Positions 31,511 through 46,088 of a stretch of 64,000 nucleotides of DNA are shown here, one piece after another (within the stretch, counting starts at the first letter, position 1; every line of letters starts with the position of its first letter). The stretch comes from Symsagittifera roscoffensis (Eukaryota > Xenacoelomorpha > Acoela > Convolutidae): NCBI RefSeq assembly GCF_963678635.1, contig NC_087069.1, positions 35,319,959-35,383,958 on the forward strand. Reading direction: 5' to 3'. The translations under genes and the position numbers were made by a program. The notes beneath the pieces were generated by a model that had not been told where the DNA came from, searched no databases, and saw only the letters and a program-made list of their open reading frames with translations.

Positions 31511-34500
31511 CACATCTACGAAGACACCAAACACGAGAATTTCTTGAAAAGGTTTGTTGCAACCTTTTTGAGTGACTGGAATGTATACACATGTTATTTG
31601 TAGGTATGTACTGATATATGTATGTTTGCATATGTGATTGTGTGACTATACGTGTGGAAGATATACACGATTCTTAGTATACAATTTTCTTTCATTTTAT
31701 ATAGGGCCTCTTTGTTGGTGTTAACGATTTTTATACTTACGTGTAAATTGTATGCATGTATGTGGGTTGATGTATGTTGGATATATATATTAGGCGTGTA
31801 TACATTAAAAGCATGCATGTAGGTAGGTCCAAATCTAGTTTTATTATTTGCCTCTTGTGTATAATTTTTTTCTTTTACTTGTATATATGTAAGTATGTAT
31901 GGATGTATCTATATATGTTTTTACGTAGATATTTTTATTATTTATTGGGTACTCTTTTACATGTACTCTTTGGAAGCAATTCACGAAACATGACTTTAAC
32001 TGATTAAAACCTAAACTCAATTTCGATCAAAATTCTGCGACTAACTGTTCCAGAACAATCTAAAACACTTCACCAGATACTCTAGATGAACTATTTTATA
32101 AGTTTGTTCTGTGTATCAGTACAAATTTTGTGTGCGTTTGTTCTTATGTTTATACATGTTTGTGTTAGCAATTGTAAATTTGTATGTTTATACGTAATTA
32201 ATGATGTAAGAACGTGGTCACAGAAACATTTTCAGACGCAAAACCATAATCAGAATCCAAATTGTATTTCAAACTCATTGCACTGGTTGTCTTCATTTTT
32301 CTGGGTTAATTTACCAGTTTTTGTGAATCTTCTCATGTTTTAGTCCATGTATCTAAAGATGTTTGCATTTGTGTATGTGTGCATTGTCTGCGGATATGCA
32401 TTGTCTGTGGGTCTTTCAATTGTTTTTTTTGGACGTTTTTCAGTGTGCTTTCTTATTTGTATCGTTATTGAACTAATTTGAGAGATATATTTGTAAGTGG
32501 ATATAACTAAACAAATTCAAAATAATTATTGTCACTCTTTGTCTGGAAGACGCAGGGTTCCATCAAAAGTTATTTCAGCAACAATATTGTATCAGACACA
32601 TTGTATAATTATTTGTTGGGTTAGCTTTGTATGTATGTTTGTAAATTTGTATGACTTAAACAGGTTTTTAATTATGTTTGTATCCAAAAAAAATTTCAAG
32701 GTTGTTTTTTTTTGTTATTCGCTTAAACATCAAACATTGTTTAGAAGTTTGTGAAAATTTTTCTAGAAACTGTAAATGAACAACACAGTCCAGATAACTC
32801 ATTTGTATGTAGGTACTTGTTCCTGTATATGTATATAGTTATGTGTTTGAAAGTATGATTGTGCGTATGCGTATATATATGTATTTGTAATTACTGCGAC
32901 TTCATTTACATATTTGATAATATTTTATGTAGGCTTATTTATTCTTCTGTATAAGTTCTCATTCATTCATATGTTCAAACGAACCCTTTTAGACGCTCAA
33001 TTACCATATACAGCTAAAATACAACCAAAAACCAGACTTTTTTCCTTTTTAAAGCATTTGGTTGAAACCATCAAGAGTAATTCACAAGATACTTTACATG
33101 AACAACACTTGTAGTGAGTACTTTAAACGTACATTTGTCTAGTTGTGTATAATTGTGTAGAGTTTAAATATCTGTTCCTCCATTAAGTACTTTTCACAAC
33201 CTATGTTTATGCTATGTCTGTGTATTTGTTTGTTTTTAAGTAATTAGATTGTTATCTGTGTGTTTCAAACGGTAATTCGTCTATTATGCTTAACAAAACA
33301 AATTGAAACTTATAGCTGCTTGCTGAAAATTAGCTTATGTTTAAACTCTGAAAGGTTTCTGTAACTGAGTTGTCAAGAAGGATGTAAAGTATAGCACTAG
33401 AAATTATGCATATTAAAGCACATTTGTGTGTGTTTGAGCATGAATTTTACTTGTGTTTTTGTGCATATGCTCATGTACAGAAGTTTTTATCATGTAAGTT
33501 TGACTGTTTAGAAGTGTATCAAAAATTAAATTATAACGTTAACTTGAATCATTCTAATTTTGATTCCCGATTTGTCAAATAATTCTAGAAAAAAAATCAC
33601 TGAATCAATTTATATGCGACGTGTGTAATACATGCTGCATGTATGCTCCTCTGAACTAGTTATTCATTTTGTACTAGAGCATCAAGACCGTAAAACGTCT
33701 TGTTTGCGAGGCAAATTTTGAGCCGTTTTTCAAAATAAGCTTTTTTCTGGAAGAATATAATTTTGGTTTCTTTGTTAATTATGTTTTTTGAACTATCCAT
33801 AAATGACTCATAAGTTGCTAATTGTGGATAACTTTGTAAAGACTAATTTTGTTCATTGTATTGCTTTTTTGTTTTTTTATCAAGAATTTGAAAATTTTTG
33901 CTGTTTGAAATTTCCAATAATCACAAAAAGTTATGAAACCAGATAATAAACTTTAACTCAGCTGTCAAAACGAACCAGTCCAAAACGCAAAAGAGACTTC
34001 AAAGTCTTTCAAATAGGCTCCAAGTGTAGCAGAGTCATTTTTTTCTCTCTGGGTGCAGTTGAAGTTTCTCCTCATCTGTTTTTGGGTGTCCGCTCACTAC
34101 ATCAAGGACTTACTGGAGGCGAAGTAACAGGAGTCGAAGTATCTGCAAATGAGGTAATAGGAGGCGGAGTTGGTGACTCCACTCCCCAGGCCGACTCTAG
34201 CCTCTGAATTTCCTGGAGAGATCCAAATTGATTATCCGATGGAGGAAAGCAATCACAAAACCACTTGAACAGCAATTGTCACAGAGAGACGAGTAAATCC
34301 ACCCCTTCGATTACCATTAGTTTGGCTGTAACCGCTGAATCAGAAAATAATTTTTGTTAGTAGAAACTCATTTCTTCTCTGATACGCTTTCAAACCAAAT
34401 TTTAAATGATTTAGGAATTTAATTGGAACAACTGGATGATCTATACTGATCCAATCATGATTGTTTGGTTCCAATTGTTGTCTTTTGATGGCTAGAAAAT

Positions 34501-34678
34501 CTCCGTGACAAGTTTTTTTTTGAAAAATCATGCGTTCATAAGAGGAATCAATCAAAACATTTACAAGAACTTTAAAAATCACTAGCATGAAATAACGGAG
34601 CGCAAATACTTGAGTTAAACGGGATAAGATAAAAAACGATATGAATCAAATGCTTGTTTGCAGGCGCGTTGCTTCTGT

Positions 34679-35240
34679 GTTAAATACCAAGAATTTCAAA
34701 TAAAAGAGCCTTTATATGTATTGTTCAGTACAATCCAGGATCGTACTTTGTCTAAACTTTGATCCTATTAACTATTGTACATAAAAGTTTGGCTTTAAAC
34801 AAATTTGAGCCATATATATCTGATCTTCAGCGGCTAAACTGTTATGTAGGTGTTCGTTTCCATTTGTGCAACATAAATTTCTGATTTGATATAGATAACA
34901 GTTGCACAAATTCAAAAATGCCAAAGTGAAATCCTTTACAATTCAACCTGATATAAATTGATTCTGTGTTAAATAGCATGAATTATAAATAAAATAGTTT
35001 TTGTATGTAATGTACAGTACAGTCCAGGATCATGCTTTGTCTAAATTTTGATCCTTTTAACCATTGTATATAAATGTTTACCTTTAAGCCATGTATATCT
35101 GGTTCGCAGCGGCTAATCTATTATGTAGGTTTTCAATTCCATTGTTCAACAAAAATTTCTGATTTGATATAGATAAAGTTACACAAATTCAAAAATTTCC
35201 AATTTTAAATCCTTTACAATTCAACCTGATGTAAAATTGC
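34679..35240. repeat. Direct duplication, ~290-bp period
   Basis: TCCAGGATC(G/A)T(A/G)CTTTGTCTAAA occurs at 34734 and 35023, and the flanking sequence aligns over the whole unit: GTTAAATA start, AGCGGCTAA, TATGTAGGT, TTTCTGATTTGATATAGATAA, CCTTTACAATTCAACCTGAT. The copies are clearly diverged, so the event is old. Confidence 0.85.
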
Positions 35241-35603
35241 GGGCTTTGGCTATTTGCTGAGAAAACAATGAGCTTAGGCGACGCTGTGTCTGATACGTGT
35301 GAGTAAATATGTTTTGATTATTGTTTTTAGATGTGTATATATCTTCAGTAAAACAACAATAGTTAGGAGAATAGTTATAACTCAACCTAGCTGTGGCTCC
35401 AGACTCGTTAGGAAAATCTCGAAAAATCTACTATGTAGAGTATCTGTACTATAATCAAACTGGATAATACATCAGTTTTTTAACAAACTAAAAATTCTAT
35501 TACTTATTTGTATTGTGAGCAACTTGTAATGGAATTTCCACAAAACCGATAATTTTATGAAAAAAACTTTTCAGTTCTTACATATACATGATTTTTATAT
35601 TTA

Positions 35604-35690
35604 GATAGATCTACTGAGATGCTTATAAAAATTAAATGTATTTATAGATCTACTGAGATGCTTATAAAAATTGAATGTGTTTTTAGATAA
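35604..35690. repeat. Short direct duplication, ~42 bp
   Basis: TAGATCTACTGAGATGCTTATAAAAATT occurs twice in succession, followed by (A/G)AATGT(A/G)TTT. Too short and simple to assign a role. Confidence 0.85.
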
Positions 35691-36605
35691 TAACTTGTAG
35701 TACCGAAAAAAATGATTGCTCAATTTCTAAACCGTTAAAATTGTAATCATTTAGTATACATTAATTGCTTAATATTTTTTTCTCTTGTGTGATTTTTCTG
35801 TTGATCTGTTAATATGAAATTTGAATACAAAAAGCATTTATTATTTGATAAATACTTTGGTGAACTGACAAAATTTCTGAACTAATGCCTATTCACAAAA
35901 ATGGATTCTGAAGTTTAAACTCAAATATTTGTTAGTAATTTGTTTAAAAACAATTTTCGAGCCAAAGACATTTCTACTTTTTTCACAGGCGTGCTGGGAG
36001 ACTTGTTTTCTCCTTTGCGGCAATCTTGATTTTGTGTAGTCGACCAGAAAGGATTTGGGAGTGAAAAGATGAATTGATTCTCTAGATATAATTTTAGGCT
36101 CGTACATTTTTGCGTATTCTTCACACTAAAACACAATGAAATTGGGAAAAAAATGAGTTTTGAACAAAATTTGTTTTAAAATTGCACTGAAATTGGTTTA
36201 AACTCTACTCATTTTTGAAAAAAAAACACTCACTTTTTGACGATCTGCGTAGCATGAATTGCACAAAGATTCTGATGGGTAATCGTTTTTTCCGTAAAGT
36301 TTTGCAGTCTCCTGATAGTCTTACCAGTAACCTGAATCATTCGAGTTCTCATTTGAAAAAGTTTCTGTATAACTTTGGGTATGATTAGCCATACAACCGT
36401 CAACGTTAGGATTTCTGCAGCTCATTTTGAGAGTTACTTTTTAAAAGATTACAAAATTTTCCAATGATTGTTCAGCTGAGACTAAAATAGCCAGAAAGAA
36501 TTCTAGAATGATCTAGAAATTTTTTCGACGATAACAAAGACTTTCGTTGACCAAAAGAGAAATTCAAAATCAGACATGCATAGCAACTATATGAAAAATT
36601 TCAAG

Positions 36606-36805
36606 NNNNNNNNNNNNNNNNNNNNNNNNNNNNNNNNNNNNNNNNNNNNNNNNNNNNNNNNNNNNNNNNNNNNNNNNNNNNNNNNNNNNNNNNNNNNNNN
36701 NNNNNNNNNNNNNNNNNNNNNNNNNNNNNNNNNNNNNNNNNNNNNNNNNNNNNNNNNNNNNNNNNNNNNNNNNNNNNNNNNNNNNNNNNNNNNNNNNNNN
36801 NNNNN
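36606..36805. other. Assembly gap (200 N)
   Basis: Exactly 200 unknown bases, the length of a placeholder gap. It falls at the inner end of the right minisatellite array, as expected when short reads cannot span tandem repeats. Real distance unknown. Confidence 1.
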
Positions 36806-38838
36806 CATTAGGTATAAATATTTTACATAGGGATCCTTAGGTATAAATATTTTACATAGGGATCATTAGGTATAAATATTTTACATAGGGATCATTAGGT
36901 ATAAATTTTTTACATAGGGATCATTAGGTATAAATTTTTTACATAGAGATCATTAGGTATAAAAATTTTACATAGGGATCATTAGGTATAAAAATTTTAC
37001 ATAGGAATCATTAGGTATAATTTTTTTACATAGGGATCATTAGGTATAAATATTTTACATAGGGATCATTATGTATAAATTTTTTACAAAGGGATCATTA
37101 GGTATAAAAATTTTACATAGGGATCATTAGGTATAAATTTTTTACATAGGGATCATTAGGTATAAAAATTTTACATAGGGATCATTAGGTATAAATATTT
37201 TACATAGGGATCATTAATATATAAATTTTTTACATAGGGATCATTATGTATAAATTTTTTACATAGGGATCATTAGGTATAAAAATTTTACATAGGGATC
37301 ATTAGGTATAAATTTTTTACATAGGGATCATTAGGTACAAATTTTTTACATAGAGATCATTAGGTATAAAAATTTTACATAGAGTCATTAGGTATAAAAA
37401 TTTTACATAGGAATCATTAGGTAAAATTTTTTTTACATAGGGATCATTAGGTATAAATATTTTACATAGGGATCATTAGGTATAAAAATTTCACATAGGG
37501 ATCATTAGGTATAAATATTTTACATAGGGATCATTAGGTATAAATTTTTTACATAGGGATCATTATCTATAAATTTTTTACATAGGGATCATTAGGTATA
37601 AATTTTTTACATAGGGATCATTAGGTATAAATTTTTTACATAGGAATCATTAGGTATAAATTTTTTACATAGAGATCATTAGGTATAAAAATTTTACAAA
37701 GGGATCATTAGGTATAAAAATTTTACATAGGAATCATTAGGTATACTTATTTACATAGGGATCATTAGGTATAAATATTTTACAAAGGGATCACTATGTA
37801 TAAATTTTTTACATACGGATCATTAGGTATAAAAATTTTACATAGGGATCATTAGGTACAAATTTTTTACATAGGGATCATTAGGTATAAAAATTTTACA
37901 TAGGGATCATTAGGTATAAATATTTTACATAGGGATCATTAGGTATAATTATTTTACATAGGGATCATTAGGTATAGATATTTACAAAGGGATCATTAGG
38001 TATAAATTTTTTACATAGGAATCATTAGGTATAAAAATTTTACATAGGGATCATTAGGTATAAATTTTTTACTTAGGGATCATTAGGTATAAAAATTTTA
38101 CATAGGGATCATTAGGTATAAATATTTTACATAGGGATCCTTAGGTATAAAAATTTTACATAGGGATCATTAGGTATAGATATTTACATAGGGATCATTA
38201 GGTATAAATTTTTTACAGAGGGATCATTAGGTATAAATTTTTTACATAGGGATCATTAGGTATAATTTTTTTACATAGGTAGAGATCATTAGGTATTAAA
38301 ATTTTACATAGGGATCATTAGGTATAAAAATTTTACATAGGGATCATTAGGTATAATTTTTTTACATAGGGATCATTAGGTATAAACATTTTACATAGGG
38401 ATCATTAGGTATAATTATTTTACATAGGGATCATTAGTTATCAGTATTTTACATAGGGATCATTAGGTAAAAATATTTTACATAGGGATCATTAGGTATA
38501 AATTTTTACATAGGGATCATTAGCTATGAAAAATTATACATAGGGATCATTGGTTTTACTTAGGGAACAATATATATAGGGATCATCAGTTATACATAGA
38601 TTGAAAAGAAAGTTGTAAGAAATATATGAAAAAAATTGAAAAAAAAACTTGAAATTTTTTTTTGAAATTTTTTATGGAAAATTTTTTTTGGAATTTTTTT
38701 TCATAGGGATCATTAGCTATGAAAATTTTACATAGGGATCATTAGGTATAAATGTTTTACATAGGGATCATTAGGTATAAATATTTACATAGGGATCATT
38801 AGGTATAATCTATACCCAATGATCCCTGTAGGGATCAA
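36806..38838 (-). repeat. Right minisatellite array, inverted relative to the left one
   Basis: The same unit appears as its complement, TTTACATAGGGATCATTAGGTATAAA. About 65-70 units are visible, but the array starts directly at the edge of the N gap, so its full length is unknown. An A/T spacer near the outer end mirrors that of the left array. Confidence 0.95.
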
Positions 38839-38876
38839 CCCCCCCCCCGATCCCAGTGTCGTATATCTATACTACT

Positions 38877-41800
38877 GTAGTGTTTCAAGTTCGGATGGTG
38901 ACATTTCCCAAAAAATCGAGATGGATGTCATTTTGAATTGCGCCCAACTTTGGGGTTCTCTTAAATAATTGTTCTTGTAAACTTGTATTGTCACGGTTTT
39001 CTGCTGGTAGTTTTCCTCCTATGTTTCCATTTTTTTATAAAATGTGACTGGTATATAAGAAAATTCATCCTCTTGGTTTTACTTTGGTTTTGCAATGAGT
39101 TTTCCTGTGTTGGTGTCAAATTTTTTATCATGTTCATAGAGTAGTTCTGTTCAATGTGGGCGAAAAAATGGTAGTTCTGTTTCAGGGTAGAATCGAAAAT
39201 AAGTTTTCTAGTTTCAATTCTTTCGATATTTTATAATGGTTTGATTTTGATTGCTTTCAGTCAGGGTCTTATTGTTCTTAAAGTATGAATTCGATGAATT
39301 GCGTGGATTTTTGCAACTAGAAAAAAAGATGCATATGCCTTCACGGAGCCAAACAGGGGTTGCAGTATGCGAGTGGTGGGATCGCAAACTCTTGATCATT
39401 TTTACAAGTTGAGCAGATTACGTGATAGAGTAACGTGTCATCTTTTAAATCACGACTTAAATATATTTTTTTGAAGTGAGTTTTTCTAATAAAAATGCAT
39501 TATATCTTGATATCCGGAGCTTTTTGGGTTTGCTTTACAGTTTCATGGGTTTTTAAGTCCTTAATGAAGTATCCAGTCTCCATCATGTAAATCATATGTT
39601 AACATTACGTGTGCAGCGTGATAAGAGAACTTTTCATCAATCTGTAGATGGCCTTGATGTTGTTCAAGTTGTGTTTGGTGTGCTGAAACTGGAAAAAGAT
39701 GAAAATTTAAATGTTTTCACCTATTTTCTTGATTTGTTATGATCTTAAAGCATTTTAATCATTCTGACAATTTTCTGAGTCAAGATGGGTTTCAATATCA
39801 CTTTGATACTATGACTCATGGTCGGGTCTTTTTTTTCCGTTTGAAGCTTAAAACATTGTATTTTCTTTTCAGAAATGTTTCCTGTGGGTTTACAACCCGT
39901 AAGTGTTTTAGCCCGAGCTTTTAAATATAGTGCTGCAACTGCGTTTGTTGATTCGATTTCCTGTGTTTCCGATTTGCCTTGTATAACCTGATTAGTTGCG
40001 TATTGTGTAGGATTTTTTGCTGGTGATCTTCGCAATCATAAAGAGTGACGAGGAGATCTTGGGGTATTGTTCGTGGCGAGGAATTAATATGATTTGTGCG
40101 TTCAAAATTGAGTAGGAGAAAATGGGAATTTATAGACAAAAGAATTACAATATAGATGAAAGCGATTGTCCTGAAAAAGTTTTATAGAAAGCTATCTAAC
40201 CCATTGTCTTTTTAATTTATCTATCGTATTTAAAATTAGCTCTGTGCATTTAAATGAAAGGTTAGTAATTGTACAGTTATCTTCGGTGAAAAAAAGGTAA
40301 TGGGTGATGCACTAAGTTGTTTAGTTTTACAGTTATGGCAAAGTTTAGGACTAGAGTTTGTTGTGAGAATACTTGATTATGTTGTTCTTGGATGTCTTTA
40401 TGATTATCGCTTCAATTTTGTAGCCTAATCAAAGCCCATTTATAGAGGCGGCCACAATCGAGGTTTTGCCTAAGTCATGGAAGTGGTGCTACAAATGATT
40501 TTCAATCTTACTTATGTTTTTCAATTCATGCTATCTTTCGTTTAATTGATATAGAAAACTTTCTAAAAAATTGATAATGGTGTTGTAACTGTTACCGAAG
40601 GTGTTGATGGAAGAGATAGTGTTGCAGGTAATGACAAGGCTGTATCTGGAGAAATTTCTATCGGTTAACGGACAAGGTTTGGGTCACCTTGAGTAAATGA
40701 AAAGATCATCCATTGGGGGTGTCTGGTTGAGAAAATGCGGGGGGGGGGGGGGGGGGACTGAGTGGGTTTTCCCGATTGTGACTCAGATCTGTTGGATAAT
40801 TAGATGTTTTTTGTTTTGAGATGTTGTACCTATAGTTGGGAGAGTGCTTTGGATTGTGTTACTTGAAAGATATTGATGGGTTGATGTGGGTGATGAAGAG
40901 TTTTTGAATTGTTGTTGTTAGGTTTCGATATCGTCGTGGATGACTTATTTGTCTGTCTATGGTAGTAGTTGGGTTTTGATTTTGACTTTGATGTCAGTTT
41001 TGGCTTATATCATGTTGTAACGAGGGATAAATTTTATATGTTGGTTTACACTGTGGTTCGCGTAGGGTTGCGTGGCGATAAGCTGGTATCAAGGGTTCTG
41101 ATAATGATGCAAGTCTCTCTTCAAAAGTGGATGGGTTTTCTAAATAAGATATACGAATTGATGATTGAAGTTGATTTCATTCAATTGTTGAGGTGTTGAC
41201 TAAGGATTTTGGGTGAATTGGTAGGTGCGGACTCTTTTATTATTGTTTGGTCAGTAATATTGATTTCTTCTACTTAATTGTGTTGGTTATGAAAAGGTTT
41301 GGTTGAAGGGAGATTTGTTGTTTTGTGTTTAAATTTTCTCAATCTTAATTTGAATTATAGGACGATTAGTGGTTTTTTGGGATGCAGGTTGTCTTTCGGC
41401 TGTGCAATCTCATGAAAATTTTGTAGGCTAGTTTCGTATTTTTTTGTTTGTTAATTTTTGGGATTTAAATGTATTCATTATTGTTAATTTTTGGATTGAT
41501 TGATCGAAGGGGGTCGCAACTTGGATATGGTGCTTATTTATTTGTCAAAAATAAGGGTATTGCTTATTTTCGACATAAAAATGTGAGTTGGAGTTATATG
41601 TCTAGTTCAAGTTAAAAGTAAATTGGCTAAAAGCAGCGGTGTTTAATAAAGAGTGAGATGATTTCGAGTGATATTAATTGTCGATTTCAATGACTATATC
41701 TGATAAAAAATAAATAAGAAAACGTTACCACTAGAACAATGGAAAGTGTCTAGTTTTGTCTTTGTTTTATTATGAGTAATAGTAAAAATTTTATAACTTT

Positions 41801-42600
41801 TTTTGTTGATTTCTGAGTCGGAATGATTAAAGTGGAGAGTTTTTCCCAAGTGTTTTAATTTTTTCTGGCAATTTGTGGTTTGTTTGTTGCACTTCAGTTA
41901 GTTTTTGGATAGTTTTTATTTTAGCAAGGAAGTGTTTTTGAAATACATTTGTGGTTTCTGATATCTGTGACAAAATACTGTTTTTTTGGTGCTGCGACAA
42001 TGTGTAGTCATGTAAATAAGTGTAATTATGGTAGGTCCGACGCGAAGAGTGTATTCTTTGGGGTTAAAATGGTAAAAATTTAATTCTTTGTTGGGTTAGG
42101 TCGCTTGTCGTTCAATTAATTTTTTATGTAAATTCTGTATCTTTTTCAATGGTTTGATTTGATTTTTTTTAAAATCGTCTGAAAATTTTTTTAAATTCCT
42201 TTTTGTATCGTAAAATTTAGGGTAAGTACAAATGTTCCTATTGTGAAATCAGAAGCCGGTGTAAGAGGTAAAGTTTTTTTGACGGATTTTTTATCTTTAG
42301 TTTTTATTGTGTTTTTTATCTCTGTTGAAAACCTATTCGGGGTACCAGAGGCTAATTTTGAAATTTGTGGGTGATGAAAATGATCTTCATCATTTGTATG
42401 AGAAGTTAAATTGTAACAAAAGATACCTTGTGTCGTTTGGCATTGTCCTTGTGCATTTTTTGATGAATTGGATGAACATATTATGGTTTCGTGGTTTTAG
42501 GTTGAAAACCAAATCATACAGTGTGATCCAGAAGCTTTTATTTGAGCTTTAAAGGCCAGTGGAAATAGTTTTACATCTGCTGACCATTCAGAAATTTTTT
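38877..42600. other. AT-rich stretch between the foldback element and the Gypsy-like relic
   Basis: No recognisable gene. The minus-strand frames at 39745-40139 are short and lack motifs. An 18-G tract lies at 40739-40756. Because the Gypsy-like integrase lies just to the right and reads leftward, part of this stretch may be the 3' end of that element, but I see no LTR. Confidence 0.45.
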
Positions 42601-42689
42601 ATCGTCGACTTTAATTATACATCGTAACAGTTTTTGTTATGAATTGTTCATTTCTTCAAATAGACTATTTTTCATAGAGCATGTTAGGT

Positions 42690-43400
42690 TCTAGGTTGTG
42701 TTTGATGTTGTGTAATTGACATACTGTGATTGTTTCCTTACTTATGAATTCTGGTCCATTGTCTGTAACAAGGACTTCGGGTATTCCAAAATTTGCAATC
42801 CAGTGTTCATAAAGTGTCGTGTACGCAAACCAGGCGTTACAGTGTGGTTCACGTCAGGGTTTATTGCTACATAATTTGTAAATGCGTCTAAAATGACCAT
42901 TTATTATAAATTTCCTTCTGAAGATAGCGATATAAGGCTTTTGTTGTCAAATGAATGTCTGTGATTGAAATATAAGCTTTGTCCATCAAAAATCGTGTAC
43001 TTCTGCGATTTCATTTTGATGTGGAAATTGTTTATTTCATTGACATGTAAAACAATTATTGCAGTTTACTTTATTCCAACTTGGTGCATTTGGAATGTAA
43101 GAATTTGGTGTGAAATTGTGATATGTTTTTCTGCACTCATATGTCCTTTTCTGTAAGGATTGTAAAGTTCAAATTGCTACTAAGGTTGAACTTAATGGTA
43201 CACAGTGTACTTTTATTCTGGATGGTGATTTTGCAATATATCGGTATTCTCTTTTTTAGTGGTGTTGTTAAATTATCTGAATAATGTTTTGCTTCCTAAA
43301 TAAGTGAAATCGGCTTTTGTTGGTTTAATTTTGAATTTATGCCAAGTTTTCATCTGGCGAATATCAGGACCAACGTTTTGATTTTTCTTAAGTAGTTCAG
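42690..43400 (-). pseudogene. Gypsy-type integrase fragment
   Basis: Translating the minus strand around 42746-42772 gives VTDNGPEF, the second-aspartate motif of retroviral-type integrases, preceded by WIANFGIP. Upstream, at 43320-43400, a stretch LLKKNQNVGPDIRQ resembles the region before the integrase zinc-binding domain. Many stops and frame changes lie between. Confidence 0.65.
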
Positions 43401-43789
43401 TTGTTAAGCTAATTGTGCATGGCAAGAAGATATTCTCAATTTCTTGATTGGATGAAGGTATATTGTCTTTTTAACCATTTACTAATGGTTTTTTTTCGTA
43501 TCTAGTGGTCTTATTAATTTTTTTTATTAATTAGATCTTCTTATTCAATTAATACAAAAGATTTATTTCGTTTTGGAATTTGCTTATGTGTTTTGATTGT
43601 GTACTGTTTTTTATCCATGATGAGTATCGAATAGGTTTAAATGTGTTGTTTCCTAATAAATCAACTTCATGTCGAATGTTCTGGAAATCTAAGTAGAGTG
43701 GGAAGTGTTCTCAACTATTTTTTTGTTTAGTATCAGAATCAATTTTAACTGCGTGTTTACATTCTAGTCGTGATGACGTTTCGTCTTTG

Positions 43790-44520
43790 GCGAGAAAAAA
43801 AATCTTGTTTAAGGGGGTTTCAACGGTTTTTTTCCGCGTAATTGATTCTGGAGGTGTATTGCGTTTAATTGAGTCGTGTAGAGCAAGGTTTTTGCCTGCT
43901 GTCCAAAGTACGTGTAGCTTTGGAATTTTCTTTAACTTAAATCAAATTTAAGTACTCTATGACTCGGATTAGATTTTTGTTTAAATAAAAAGGTAGGGAT
44001 CCTTGATCAGTAAATAGAACTGTTGGTTGCTTTGATCCAAGGACTAAAATTAAAAATCTGTATATCCTCCCATCTGTAATACAAATCCCTCTCATACAAT
44101 TCCAAAGTTAGGGGCGTCGCAAATTGCATAGATATGTTGATTGAGACCAGAGATTGGATTTGATATTTGTACAATCAGTAGCGTTTTGAGTTCATCAAAA
44201 CCTTTTTGATATTCCAGGGTCCATTCGAAATTGTTCTGTTGACCTATAATATTCTGAAAAGGTCGATGATTTACTTGCATTTTATAATTATATTTGCTGA
44301 AAAGTTTAACAATCGAAGGAACTCTTGTAATTGTTTTTGTCTGATGCTGGTTGAAGTTTTAAAACTGCGTCTATTCTTGATTTTAAGGGGGTTATTGTTG
44401 TTCCTTCAATAGTATGTCCAACGACTTTTACCAGGGTGAGGAAACGAGGTGATTTATCTGCTTTCATATTTTCCTTCTGTGAAATTTGACGATATGTATC
44501 CAAAGTTTTAAACATTTCTT
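43790..44520 (-). pseudogene. Gypsy-type RT-RNase H, copy nearest the integrase
   Basis: The frame 44306-44515 has LTLVKVVGHTIEGTTITPLKS, matching the RT block before the connection region. The frame 44092-44280 has FEWTLEYQKGFDELKTLL, a conserved start of Gypsy RNase H. At 43861-43918 a further frame has LWTAGKNLALHDSI, the end of RNase H. Motifs are in the correct order but in separate frames. Confidence 0.7.
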
Positions 44521-44897
44521 GTTTTGTTTGTGATTGGAGGTGGTTATCTTGTAAATAAGATAGAACAATTTTACTTAAAAAAACTGGTGAGAAGGTTTTA
44601 CTCGTAAATGCAGAAAAAGCTGCTGGTCCTGTGGAGATTCAAAAGAAGAGTGTTTTAATTTCTTATTTTTGTTGCCAATAACAAAATTCGTTAAATGAAG
44701 TGATTGTTTATCTAGTGGCATTTGATTCTATGCACTTTTAATTCAGCTGTTGTGTAATATTGCCCATTTGTTTTTCTGAGTATTACTTGTATCAATTCTA
44801 AGGGACAACTGCATTTGGAATCACCAATTAGGGAGTTTGGATATCTTACGCTTATACTTTTTTATGGGACTCGCCTTTCGGGAGAATAAAAATTGGG

Positions 44898-46088
44898 TTA
44901 TCGCAAACTGTAACAGGTTCTCGCATTGTTTCTTAAAAGCTGCGTCGGAATTAAGCGGAGGACGTAGTGATGACATTTCGTCTTTAGCGAGAAAGATTTT
45001 TTGTTATCTACGGTTGTTTTTCGTGTAATTATTTTTTGTGGTGTTTTGCGACTAAGCGTGTCGGGTAGATCAAGGTTTTTGCCTGCTGCCCAAACTATAT
45101 GTAGGTTTGGAAATTTCAAATAATTTAATTCAAAACAAAATAATCATTGATTCGGTCTAGATTTTTGTGTAAAAAGAAAGATAATGTTTTTAAGATCAAT
45201 AAATAGAACTGTTGGATGCTTTGATCCAAGGGTTTAAAACTTATGATTGTTGATACTTTTATTACAGCTGCACTTTTTTTTCATATGTTTGGAGAGTCTC
45301 AGTTCCGCTTGTGTGAAAAAGCTTGAACTTGCAGATAATAAATTCTTTTGTTTGTGACTTGACGTGGTTGTAAAAACGCTGTGCAAATTCCCAAATTTGA
45401 GGCGTCACACATGGCAATTGTTGATTCGGATCAGGGATAGTATTTGATTTTTATCGTTATTATTGTTTTGGTTTCATCAAAACAATTTGTAGTTCCAGGG
45501 TCCATTCGAAGTTGTTCTGTTGATGTAATATAATATAAAATGGTCGAAGAGATAGTTGCATTTAATAAACAAGTATGCTTAAAGTTTTACCATTCCAAGG
45601 AACTCTTGTATTTTTTTGTTTGATGGTAGGTGAAGTTTCAAAATTGTATCTGTTTTTGATTTTAGGAGTGATATCGTTGTTCCTTAAATAGTATGTTCAA
45701 AGCATTTCACACAGGTGAGGTAATATTGTCCGTTTGTTTTTGTGAGTTTTATTTGTATTGGTTCTATGGCCCATTTTCAATTGTAATCATCAATTAGGGA
45801 GCTTAGATATCTTGCATCTAACACTTTTTAAAGGATTCGGCTTTTGCGAGAATAATAACTGGGTTGATAAATGTGTTTTTGAGGTTGTTGTTCTTTATTT
45901 ACTGTTGAAACAATTTTGTATTGCTCAAGGATGTTTAGAAAGCTGTTTAACCTATCTTCTAAATAAATTGGAACTTTACTTGCGCGTTGCTTCATAAAAA
46001 CTGCGTCGGGTTTAACTGGAATATGTAGTGCTGAATGTATCTTTTCGACATTTAATTTTGATGTTGCAGAGATCCTGATGTATTTCAT
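44898..46088 (-). pseudogene. Gypsy-type RT-RNase H, second copy
   Basis: The frame 45828-46088 resembles the RT N-terminus: HIPVKPDAVFMKQRASKVP followed by YLEDRLNSFL. Near 45490 the minus strand again carries a sequence matching the RNase H start of the other copy, and 44898-45119 has IVWAAGKNLDLPDTLSRKT at the RNase H end. Nucleotide comparison with 43.77-44.9 kb shows clear, diverged homology with offsets of roughly 1.2-1.3 kb. Confidence 0.65.

Larger units (their letters stand above)
31511..36605. other. Non-coding interior of the foldback-like element
   Basis: AT-rich with frequent TGTATGTATG-like words up to about 33.5 kb. No frame over 90 codons and no protein motif is visible, so no transposase is found. 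Two local duplications are described separately (34679-35240 and 35604-35690). A short Pu/Py-balanced patch at 34090-34220 with GGAGGCGGAGT-like words stands out in composition only. Confidence 0.6.

Noticed and set aside
36576-36830. Open frames across the N run
   Set aside because: They consist of unknown residues created by the gap.
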